Source of the DNA: Todiramphus chloris collaris
Taxonomy: Eukaryota > Chordata > Aves > Coraciiformes > Alcedinidae
DNA length: 64,000 nt
Reading direction: 5' to 3'
NCBI GenBank assembly: GCA_025345505.1
Contig: JANVCC010000073.1
Span: 4,787,448-4,851,447, forward strand
In this document: piece by piece, positions 48,021-58,864 of the stretch
Numbering within the stretch: the stretch's first letter is position 1
Layout: every line of letters starts with the position of its first letter
Program-made: the position numbers and the translations under genes
The notes under the pieces: model-generated
What the model saw: only the letters and a program-made list of their open reading frames with translations
What the model was told of the DNA's origin: nothing
Database searches by the model: none

Positions 48021-51000
48021 ATAAATAGTATTACTAGCATTCACCTCATTTCTTCTGTGGCAGCCTTCTTGCTTTCTGAAAGTATTAAAGTTTTGTTAGT
48101 ACTCTGCAGAGCATCTCTGCACGTAGTTTCCAGTGGATTTTCTATATACATTTCCTAAAATCAGCTTTTTGAAACAGGGTTGGAGAATTGTTTGTTTTGT
48201 CTGTAGGTACACATAAACCCATGCTCTTTCTCCAGTAATACGAGAACCAATTTCTCATAGCTTTCATGCCATGAAGAGATTGGAAAGTTTTGTAGATGGT
48301 GGATAATTCCTCTCATCCCCAATGTATGGACAACGTGTCTAGTTAACATCGTTTTGCAAGAGCATTTTCCCAGGGACATAGTTTGCTGGAATAATAAATA
48401 ATTTCAGAAATGAATGGAATGTGTAGAATCTGAATGCTAATCTGTGCTCAAACAGTTTAGGAAATTTAAGATAAACATCTTTGTTTTGTTTTCCTTTTGT
48501 AAGCAAGAGCCATTTCTTTTGATTTCTCTTCCTGGGAGAGGTGGAGAGTTACCTGCAGGGGAGTTTGGGGGGGTAGTGGGAGCTTGGCTGAAGAGCAGCT
48601 GAGCTGCTAGCCTCGAGGAAGGCTTTTGTAGCTCAGTGGACTGGTATTGATTATGCACTCATCTGAAGCTGATTTTGAGTTTTTGGTGCACTGTCCTGCA
48701 GCCCCTAGGGCAGAAGTCTGTATTTTGATGTGTCTCTATTTTAATGTGGGTTTTTCTTAAGGCTTAAAAATTATCTCAGCTGTGAGGATATTTTTATTCT
48801 GGTGGAAGTGCTTCATTTATATTCTCTGACCCCCAATGTACAACCCCACTGAATCTGGTAGATTCTGAGTTTTTTATTCTGGTTTAGGAAAAGTGTTCTT
48901 AGCAGAATCGCAGTGGAAGATCCATGAAAAAATACTGTGTGATTGAAAGAAATATACCGTGGGATATAGCCACTCCAAAAAACAGTCTGGAAGGGATGCT
49001 GAAAGAACTCTTTACCTGCTTCAGCTCTTAGCAAACAGCCAACTCAACCAGCTCCTTTGGGAGATGGCAGCCTGAGGAAAACGGGAGCAGTAGGTGGAGA
49101 GGGATGAGGGGTACAGGTTGGAGTAAGCAACGGAGAAACAGCTGCACATCAGAAAGTGGCCGTAGAAAGGAACAGTTTCTGTTGCAGGAAAAGCAGTGGT
49201 TTTGAAGGAAAGCCCTTGTTTGTGTAACCAGCAAGGCTCATGATTGCTGGAAGAACTGTAAAGTCTGGCAAAGGACACAGAAAATGCTGATGTAACCCTG
49301 TAGCAAAGTTTGTTTGTGGTTTTTTTATTTGAGGGAGGGGATGAGAAAGTTTGAAACTATGTGACAGCAAAATGATAAATTAATGTTGAATTTAATCCCC
49401 GATGTTTAGGTATGATGTAATGTACTTTGGTATAGTACAAAAGAAAAGGGTGGAAAGAAGGATTCACTGAAAGAGAGATTATTCATTACTTCAGGAAGAC
49501 AACTCAGAGTAATAAAGAAACCACATCCTTATACTTGCTAATACATGATGAGACCTTCTTTTTTTCTTCTTTCTTATTTTGTAAAGTAATTTTCGGGCAA
49601 GTATATTTTACTTTTATATGGCTATTAAACTCTAAATGCTTTCCACAATCAACCGATGGTTGAATATTCAGAAAACATTACACTAAATCTAAATTACATG
49701 TTTACTCAGACGCAGCAGGACTCGATTCATCAATGTTTCATAGATACATGTATATTTTTGTTTTAAAAAGAGCTCTGAAATACCTAGAGGACTCTCTTCT
49801 GCCAACAAGGACTTAGATTGCATTAGACTGGATCCTTTCACATAAATTTTGTTGGAAAAAGCTTCATTGAAAGACAGAATGTCTCATTGATTTGCTTTGT
49901 TCTTTAAAGCCTATGCATTATAGTAGAGGGCCCAGGTGCAGTTCGGGAGAGAAGCCTCCTGCAGCAGAGTGAGAGGTGTCTGCAAAGCCCGTGTGTTCAG
50001 GGCAGCATCTAAGCACATTGGCCGCTTAGCCAAAGAGAGACAGTTGGATGCTCTTTGCTTCAGTCACTATGAGACGTTTCACTGCACTGTACAAGAATCT
50101 TCTGTCTACAAGTCATGTGTTTTGCTCGGTTGTTAGTGGGATTTATCCCTAATCCCCCGAGCTCCGAGTATGGCGAGACCACGGCGAAGGCAAAGGCAGG
50201 ACCAGAGCATTTCCCAAGGCTCAAAACTGCTGTCTTGTGTATTAGCTACACAGACTGCTCGTCAGATGCTCTCTGTTGAAGCTGGGAGGTAAAACGTCTC
50301 ATTTAGCCAGAGCCCTGTCATTTCTTCACTCCCTTACAAAACAAGGGAGGTGTGAGGATTGGTGGCAGGGAGAGAGATGAAGCGTACATAACAAGCTCTT
50401 TCAGGCTCAACTCTTTACTTCAGAGACCTGGTTATTAGCAGGCCTTTAAAGGAGTTGTAACTTCCTGCAGATTTATGGACTTTTTTACCCCCTAGCATCT
50501 TCCTGTAAGTGTCTGGCTATTCTGTTGAATGTCCTATGAACAGTTCTGCAGGGGAGCATGATAAAGCAGTACTACATGTATCAGAAATACATGCTGCTTT
50601 AATATTTTTGGGTGTGTTTGCCTGGGAATTCCTCAATTATCATTTGCTTGGGCAAATAACTGCAGTAAACACCATTAGCAGTAACAAACAGACCATTGCT
50701 GTTTATTCTTTTAGGCAACATTTTCATTTTATTTTCTACCCTCTGCAATAGCAAATCTGTCACTGCCAACAAGTGTTTTCTGGCTTTTATTGGAAAAAAA
50801 AATGTAAAGCTCTACTTGTGTTGTTAATGCAAGTTGCTTTTATATGTTTGCTTTCTACTTCACAGAAACATGGCACTTACCTCTTGATATTTCCCAGCTA
50901 CTTTATGTATAATATTTATCCATGCATAAAGGTGCTGTATGTAAGACATCTTTTGCTAAGGCAAGTAACAGTAAATATTTGGCTTCTGTGGACATATGAA

Positions 51001-51079
51001 AAAATTGCTTGATGATACTTTATACAATACCAGAATATAGCAAAGGTTTATGATTACTGAGAAAATAACTGGACAAAAA

Positions 51080-51097
51080 TATATGTGTGTGTGTATA
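51080..51097. repeat. Short AT/GT microsatellite
   Basis: Alternating purine-pyrimidine sequence, ATAT followed by about five to six GT units. It is too short to be strongly polymorphic; no function inferred. Confidence 0.8.
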
Positions 51098-54009
51098 GAA
51101 TGTCAGTGGAAACTTTGCCCAGAGCAGCTGTATGGTGGTTGATTTTATTGATGCTCGTGGCAGGTTTTGGATCCTTAATGTTATTTAACTATGTATACCT
51201 TGTGAATTGCATATTCCTATAGTTTTACATTTATATGATACCTTTCATTGGAAATGTTGTGATTCTCTCCTTGAAAATCAAAACTCAGCTTGTGCCTAGG
51301 AGATCAATATGTCAGGGTGACATACATTTATTTCACATGGATGTACAAAGATTTATAGCTGGGACAGTTGTAACACCTTAGTACAAAGTATGTGAAGACC
51401 TCCTCATCTTGGGACAGTCGGGCTCTGTCCGTACCATGACAGTCCCTGGGTCCAGACACCGGTATGTTCTGTATATATGTTATATGTTATGTATGTTAGT
51501 ACATTCCCTGGATGCGGTTTTGGCACACACCAAGGAGTGTTTTACAAGGGTATGGCTCAAGGAATTGACTGGGGTCCATTCCTAGTTGGCAGAGCATGAA
51601 AGGCCACTCGCTTTGAAGAAGAGGCAGGATTTTGCCATGCTGTTGTTGGCAGGGAGGCTGAAATAAATGCTTAGCTCCTCAGAGGAAGGCCAAGGGTGGG
51701 GGGAGGTGGAGAGGAGCAGAATGGAATCTGAATGGGTTCCACTTGTGAAACCCACAGCCAGAGCGGGACCAACTGAGCAGTTTGGTCCGTGAAGTATATG
51801 GATCAAAAAGTCTGTTGATGGAGTGATGTGGAAAGCATAGAAATTTCTCGTGCCCCCATTTAATGGCAAGAGACAATTTCTTTTTCATTCCTTTTGTGTG
51901 TGAGGGAAGAACTTCCAATTTATGGATTCTGAAGAAGAAAATGGAGTTAATGAGGTTAATTAATACTGCATATAGATCTTCTGAGCAGTTTCTGTACTGC
52001 TGAGCCCCAGCAACATCTCTTTACAGATGTATGTAACCTTGTCTCTTCGCTGCTTACTTTTTAAGTGGTGGAAGATGTTAAAAATCTGTCATCTCTCCCT
52101 TGCTTCTGTGCCTAAACATTGTATTGTCTGTAGCCAGGACTGGACAGTGATTGAATGTCATCTAGCGCTTATTAATATGAATGTTGTCATTTGTCATCCC
52201 AGTCATCACTGTCACTTTGTCATTCCAGTTTGTGTTCGATTGGCTCACAGTGTTGCCACCTTTCTGTCCTTCATCTCACATGTAGATTCATGAATTCTGT
52301 AAGTTAACGTACCTGAAGACTAGTCCCAAGGAAAAAAGAGCCATGTCTAAAAATAACGTTCACTCTGGGTACACCCTGCTGCATGTGGTGCCTGCTTTTC
52401 AGGGAAGCAGAGCATCTGTTTTATCTTAGACCATGGACTATGCTGTATTTCTACTTCCCTTTGTGTTCTTTCCATAAGGGAATAAAAGCTACACAATGTC
52501 ATTGCATTAGCAAGAAAAAGCCTTTGGTCTTTCTAGTTAATTGAGCTATTTTGGTGTAGTCAGGAGAATATGGTCTTTCTGAAACATCATTTTTAGTCCT
52601 ATCTTCAGAAAGCTAAAGGACGATACTAATAACCAGCATAATCTCATGTTCCCATTATCTAGAATGAAGGTAAATTAGATTCCCAAAATCCACAGCTGAA
52701 ATAAACTGGGAAATCTCTTTGAATAACAGAGAGGGCTGGAGAGAGAAGAAAACATCACTGAGAAAAGTAGTATTAAGAAAAAAAAAAAGCTAACAAACAT
52801 TCTTGGGCTTTCATTTGCCATACCAGTGGACACTGCTTTTGGAATGGAGGCACCCTGATGTTGGTTGAAATAGTTGCTTTTTTTTTTTTTCAATCAGAAC
52901 TTAGTTCACACCTGTCAAAACTTTAGAGTATAAGCCAGCTGAATAGTAGATGTGTATGTAGCCAGCATATCACAGACACTTACATGCTGCTTGCACAGTG
53001 ACACCTGGCTTTGTGCAGAGTCTAAATGTACCTTCTATTGCCAGGAGCTGCTCTTCTGGGGTTTGTCTCTGTGTACAGGGAAGGAGACAAAGTCTGTCTG
53101 CTTGGTCTGTTCTCCAGCTTGCTCAGACATACCAAGGAGAAACGAAACCATCAGCATATGTTGCAAGCAAAGCAAATCGCTGAGGTCTTAATCAAAGAGA
53201 AGAAATTACTTTATAAATTAGGTAGAATGCACAGCGAGCTTTCCAGGGAACACCTACGGACATCAGGAGTTTCAGAAAGCAAGTTTGTGTCCAGAGGCTG
53301 ACCCCATTCTCTAGCTGGAATGCAAAAAGGATGAGAGCCATGTCTAGTGAAGAAACATCAGGCCACTGAAATGGAGGCCAGGTCAGTGTGAAGCACACAA
53401 GCTCAGGAAAAAAACATCGCTGCTGGGAGCACTATGGTAATATATTTTTTCCAGGTAACAGGAAATCCAGGAAATCTCTCTTGTAAAATGTGGTATTAAT
53501 ACTCCAGACATAAAGCACATTATAAAAGGGAATGTGAAGCTGAAAAATGTGCTCACCTGTATATAAATGGAGAGCTGTATAAATGTTATGCATGCATTAA
53601 TAGTTTTAGACCATATAGGGGTTAAGTATTTTGGTTTTCAGGGGCTTTTCATCATCATCATCACTTGTGGGTTTTGTGAATGTCTCTCTTGGGGAATAAA
53701 GGCTTGAAGAAATGCTGATGGCGAGGGAATCTGCTGGAATATTAATTTTCATTTTCTTCCCAGAACTGCCTTATAATGTGCAGTAATCCATATTCATTCT
53801 GCAGAGGAAAAATGTTATTTGCTTTTTCTTTTCCTTGTCCCCTCTTCTTTTTACTTCAGATAAGGACATTACTAGAATGCTTTCCTAACTTTTGTCACCC
53901 AGGAAGGAACTGCCTTTTCTGCTTTTATCGAGTCAACTGTCTTGCTTTAGCATCTTCAAAAACGTCTTCCCATAACTTAATTAAAAGTCAGGCTTACTGC
54001 TAAGTCACC

Positions 54010-54360
54010 TTAATTTTATTGCTGTACTTTTGTAGTTTGCTACTTTGTTTACTAAATAATGCAATAAAGCAGTGGAATTTCATTACAGTATCCAATAAAT
54101 AATCAGGTAATGTGTAAAATGCAGCAATAAAAATGATCAATAGAAAAATAATGAAATTATAGCTAGTATATACATTTAACTATTTAAGTTCATTTTCCTT
54201 TGAAATTAAGCATCTGAATAATTCAGCAAAGGCTTTGGGGAGTATAAATTCACAGTTTTGATTTTAGGTAAGCATATAAATCCAGGGAAAAGCAAAATAA
54301 CCTGATCTTTTTTACTACCTGTTCAAAAACAACGGAAAAAATCTGTTTCTGGTGTTGCCT
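54010..54360. promoter_or_regulatory. AT-rich candidate conserved element
   Basis: This is AT-rich complex sequence with many AATAAT/TTAAG/TGATCAAT-type words and only one CpG in about 350 bp. It directly precedes the CpG-retaining block. The texture resembles vertebrate conserved non-coding DNA, but there is no open frame or diagnostic motif, so the call rests on composition. Confidence 0.25.
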
Positions 54361-54915
54361 TCGATTTCTTTGGCAAGTTGACATCATTTTTTGTCGTGGT
54401 CTTAAATCTGACTCTGGGCCACCAGGGAAACGTGCGGCGTGAAATTTCCTTTATTAAAAATATCCTAAAACAATCAGATGGCGTTACAGAAACAATCACA
54501 GCAACATTGTCAGTGTCCCAGCTACGCCAGGGCTTCGATCGGGGTTTGCAGCGTGCCAGCCAACAGCTAATCCGCGGAACCTGAACTGAGGAGGGGGTCC
54601 CCTAATGTTTAGCAAGGCAGAAACTCTTCAGCGTTGTCTTTTTTTAGGCCAATACTTGCAGAATTATAGCGTGTCTTCAACAGAGGTGTGATTACTGGCT
54701 GGTTTAACTTTATCTTCAGTCTGTCTCGCAGAGGATGTTGTTGTGGGCCAGGGTTCACGTGGGTTCGTGCGGCCATAGCTCCGTATCCCAGTAGGTGGCC
54801 AAGATCAGTTATAATAAAACTATCATTAGTGACGTTTTGACACATATAATGGTGTTTTGTCTAGGTGAATATGGCTCCTACGAAGGGGACGGTGATTACA
54901 GATAACACGTGAGAC
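54361..54915. promoter_or_regulatory. CpG-retaining block, possible regulatory element or exon
   Basis: I count about 23 CpG in 555 bp here, against one in the preceding 360 bp and none in the following 300 bp. Features include the palindrome TCCGCGGA (54571-54578), an E-box CACGTG (54756-54761) and a CRE half-site TGACGT (54830-54835). A 68-codon + frame (54378-54584) and a 78-codon - frame (54609-54845) are open, but neither resembles a known protein and no convincing splice donors flank them. CpG retention implies protection from germline methylation, or constraint. An unannotated exon, a lncRNA promoter or an exapted old repeat are all possible. Confidence 0.4.
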
Positions 54916-57900
54916 AGAACTAAAGCTAAGATCAACTGCCATACCTGTTTTGGGTATATGCAAGGTCAGTTTGGGATTCTGCACCAGTCCCAGAATTAGG
55001 GTTGCTGGGAAGCAATGTGTAGGTACCTTGCACTAGTGAGAGGGGTCAGTGAAGTCTAGCAGATTTTGTTAGATCAGTCTGCTGATTGATCTTGTCTGGA
55101 CTAACTTTAACTGGAGAAATGATGAGAAATGGCAGTGGCTCAGCTACAGCTTCAGGAAAGGCAACCAGGAGAAGAGAACAGAGGGCAAAATGCTAAAGCC
55201 AAAGAACTAAGAATGTTTCCTGAAGATTTCACTAGGAAAGAGTCAGAATAATTAACCCAAAACGACTGCTTCAAGACATACTGTACAGCTGCATAAATCG
55301 TTCTACAGATCCCTAAAACAGAAACGTAGAGAATTTCTCTTCGTAAAAAAAAAAAAAATTATTATGATACCATTGAAAGGAATTGGATGTTTGCAGGTGA
55401 AAGTGCATTATGTGTGCTGAATTACATGTAATTCGCTGTCACCTCTGCTTCTTTTGAGTGTGTGATGGGACAACATGGCTAGATTACACAGAGCGATACT
55501 TCAGTTGCATCCTGATGGTGTTTTTTCACCTTAGTTCTGCAGTTAATCTCTTCAGGGCTGGGATTTAAAATAAATAATCCCATTCTAGGGTGGTTTTATA
55601 CGGTGTTAAGTACTTGGCAATTTCTGTTTGATGGGGTTTTGTGGTTAATTCTTTTGCAGACCTAGTGAAATCTTCATCCAGCTGCTGGGGTTCCTTTGTT
55701 AATTGTTCTGTGAGGATTTTTTTTGGTGTGTTTGGTTCCCCCCCACTTCCCCCTAGTGATATCTTTTTGCAGTGCTTTGGGTGCTTCTACTCCCAGGATT
55801 GTCTCTCGCTATGATCTAACATCTTCACTGCGCCAAATCTCAGCCACGGGTCACCTTGTTGGCTGTAACAGCTATATGAGGACTGAGAATGTGTGTGTAC
55901 TTAAAAATGAAAAACCTCAACAATTTATTTAGCTTCTGCTTTGTTTTCTGTAATTTCATCTTCCTTTCTGTAGTGAGTAGAAGTTTAACTGCTTTATCTG
56001 TAATGATGTATTTTGAATGCGAGATAAGGTGCTGCCTGCTTGGGACAGCTTCTGCATTTTCTATGAAGTCTGTATTTTCATGGATACACTCTTCATTAAA
56101 ACAGAAGCAGACACACATAAGGGTGTGTTTTGTCAGCTTTGTTAACCAACTTATCAGGCAGCCTGTAATGGTTATTGAAAGTACAAAAACCTAAAGTGAA
56201 TGCCACATACTTAAATGCACTTCAGGTGACTTTTGTTTCAGAAAGCAGGCATAAACACCTGCATTAGGTGACCTCAGTCTGCATGAATACTGCTAGTGAG
56301 TAGAAAAGAAAGTTAGAAAGCTGCAGAGCTTTAAAATTAATTCTCCTTTTTGGGTAGGGAAGTAAACTCATTGCTGAAACGCATTAGACAACTTTCTTTC
56401 CTTCCCTCTGGGAGATGTGCCAAGCCTAAGAAATGATAATTTAGAAATCCCAGCTGTATTAAACTTGGCTTGTAGTACCTAAGTAAACTTGGTTGTTTTA
56501 ACTTTCAAGGAAGCATCAGGAGAGGGAATATTGCTTATTCTTATTTATATGAATTTTATATTCTTGCTTTGTATGAAAATCTTACTGTGGTTTTGGCTTA
56601 GACTTGAATTCAACTTAGCCTCAGCATAAGACCTGCATGATTCAAGAGAGATGATGCTTTAAAGAATTTGGCAGTACTGTTGTGCATATAAAAAGTCCAT
56701 TTTATTTAGATCATAATAATCTTTTAATATGATAAACTATCAGCAGTGTTTAAAATTCAATGGCAAGTGTTTTAAAGGAATGAAGTTTGTGTGGACATAT
56801 CTCTTGTCCAATAATAAAGCTGATACAAGTGAAATTTGAAATATCAAGGGGAAAAAGAAGTTAATTCTTCTGTGTCAGAACTGGCCAGCACAAGTACTGA
56901 GTAATTGGAGGTAACGGTATAGCACCAATACTCAAGCCTTACCTGAAATAAGTTGGCAGCATTGTGGTTATAAGTTGGCAGAGTTGTGTTTATGTATGTA
57001 TAAAATGATGGACCAAGTCCTATTTTCTTGCTTCTATCTACTTCAGAGGAGGTGGTACATACAGCCCCATCAGGCCAGCACTTGGTAGGCTGTGGCAGCA
57101 GCAAGGATGGTTTCGTGGTAGTTGTCTGCAGTTACCTTGCTGTGAGTGGAGCCATGAGGTTTGATTCTGGGCGACTAGAAGTGAACAGTCAGATAATATC
57201 ATATGCTTTAAAGTGGAGAGGTGGAAGGTGTAGACTTGGAAAATTTGGCAAATGCTTAATTAGGTCTGTGGAGCAGGGTGATGGTAAAATATTTTAATCC
57301 TGACATTTCAAAAGCAGATGTGCTACTGTGCCTGTGCCTTAAGGTCACTTGGTAGCAGAAACCCAAGACAGAATTAAGAAATACAATCTGTACATTGGAT
57401 TTCAATTTGAGTTATCATGGTGTTTGGGAAGGGATGCAGATCTTCCCTGGCAACTCTTAACCTCACACTGATGCTGTTATGAAATTGGACAAGATATTTT
57501 TTCTGTCTCCCTTTCCCTTTCCCTGAAAAAAGATGTTTTTCCACAGAATCTTCTAGTTCACTGCCGAGATGCTCTTTGAAGGTAAAACATTAATACTATT
57601 TTTCTTCTCATATCATCACGTGCATTGTTACAGTTTGACGTGTTTGGAGCTGCTAAAAGGGATGGTGAGGGAAATCACTGTACTGGGACTTAGTGTCCCA
57701 GTAACTTAGTTTTATTACACAATGGTTACAGTAACCTTTAAGCACATGAGAAAAGACTGATGTGCACTATCCTGGATGTCTCAGTTGTGCAGCTGGAAAA
57801 TATGGGCCCCTTTCCTCATATCCAGTTCTCTCTTCCTCTCATTTAATTGAGCTATTAACATTTCAGAAACAGTGCCTAACAAGTCTTGCGCTGGCTGCAA

Positions 57901-58769
57901 GGAGTGTGATGTACATCAGAATGAAAGGCAAGTTTCTTTCAGGAAAACTCTCCTAAAAACGTATCTTCCTGTGGATTTCCACGTGTGGATCCGAAAGCTG
58001 TTTTCTCATGCAGAGGGGATAGAAATTTCCAGACAGCTTGCAGGTACTGCTGCTCCTTCTCTCTTCTTTTGACTTTTCTAACTCACCATCTCCTGGGAAG
58101 TGTTCTGAGTGCAATTTGTTTTTCATACTTCGAACACTTTATTTTTCATGCAGTTCCTAAAAATAAAACCTCCTTAATGGATCCTTTGCATTTCAATCAT
58201 TCTAGTCAAGTAATTTTGCTCTACATGATCAATACAGAGGAAAGTAGAGTAAAATGCTGAATGTGCATATTCTTCGCATCCCAGTGAAACTAATGTTGTC
58301 AAATCTCAGGTGACTTCTATAACTTTGGCCTCAGAATTACAAACAGGGGTGAAGGATTTTCCATGGGACTTTATCTTGCAACACTGAATGCCTGTTGTGA
58401 ATTCTTACATTCAAACCGGAAATTCCTTGGAGGAAATGTTAGGGTTCTTATGTGAGAATGCATTAGCAACTGTCATTTTAAGTGTTATTTTACTTTCTCT
58501 GGGATGTGATTTGTTCAGACAGAGAAAGAAATCCTTTTCAGTAAAGGAATGAAATGAGTAAGGTCGTATGTGGCCACGAGATCTGAGTAGGACACTCTGG
58601 TGCAGGTGGGACTTCCATCTAGTCTTGGATGTGAGAAATAATACCGATTTTTAGAACTGTAAGGTTACTAATCCTGGACCTAAGTGAGGCATAACTCTGA
58701 AAACCAGAGTAGTTTCAAAAATAAATAGATGAATAGACTAAAAAAAACAACCACCTAATATTTTTCTGC
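54916..58769. other. Unique non-coding DNA, no gene seen
   Basis: Open frames are 101 codons or fewer and unrecognised. An A14 run lies at 55345-55358 and a 22-bp imperfect tandem at 56949-56992. CpG returns to the depleted background. No RNA gene or insertion was recognised. Confidence 0.55.
56949..56992. repeat. 22-bp imperfect tandem duplication
   Basis: Two adjacent 22-base units beginning TAAGTTGGCAG (56949-56970 and 56971-56992) match at 19 of 22 positions. This is a diverged local duplication in unique sequence. Confidence 0.85.
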
Positions 58770-58864
58770 CTAGGCCTGGGTAACCCCAGTCCAGGTGGCC
58801 TGGCTTGAGCAGGGGCTTTGGATCAGATGATCTCAAATCCTCAACCATGTTGTGATTCTGTGAT
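58770..58864 (+). mobile_element. CR1 LINE 3'-end remnant
   Basis: The stretch GAGCAGGGGCTTTGGATCAG / ATGATCTC (58807-58834) is the conserved CR1 3' UTR end, and the element closes with the CR1-type terminal repeat (TGTGATTCTGTGAT, 58851-58864). It lacks coding sequence and is more diverged than the copy at 15-16 kb. The 3' wording (GAGCAGGGGCTTTGG) differs from the 15 kb copy, suggesting another subfamily. The left edge is uncertain; similarity is clear only from about 58797. Confidence 0.75.

Larger units (their letters stand above)
44043..54009. other. Unique non-coding DNA with simple repeats
   Basis: No gene is supported. The longest frame in the window, 129 codons at 46117-46506 (-), is unrecognised and within chance expectation. 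GC-richer unidentified patches occur at 45610-45840 and 51590-51790. A CpG-dense cluster lies at 50157-50188. Homopolymers include C23 at 44654-44676, A11 at 45176-45186, A12 at 45396-45407, A13 at 46659-46671 and T13 at 52878-52890. Short microsatellites are (AT)n at 45128-45138, (GT)n at 51084-51094 and (CAT)n at 53649-53663. Confidence 0.5.
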
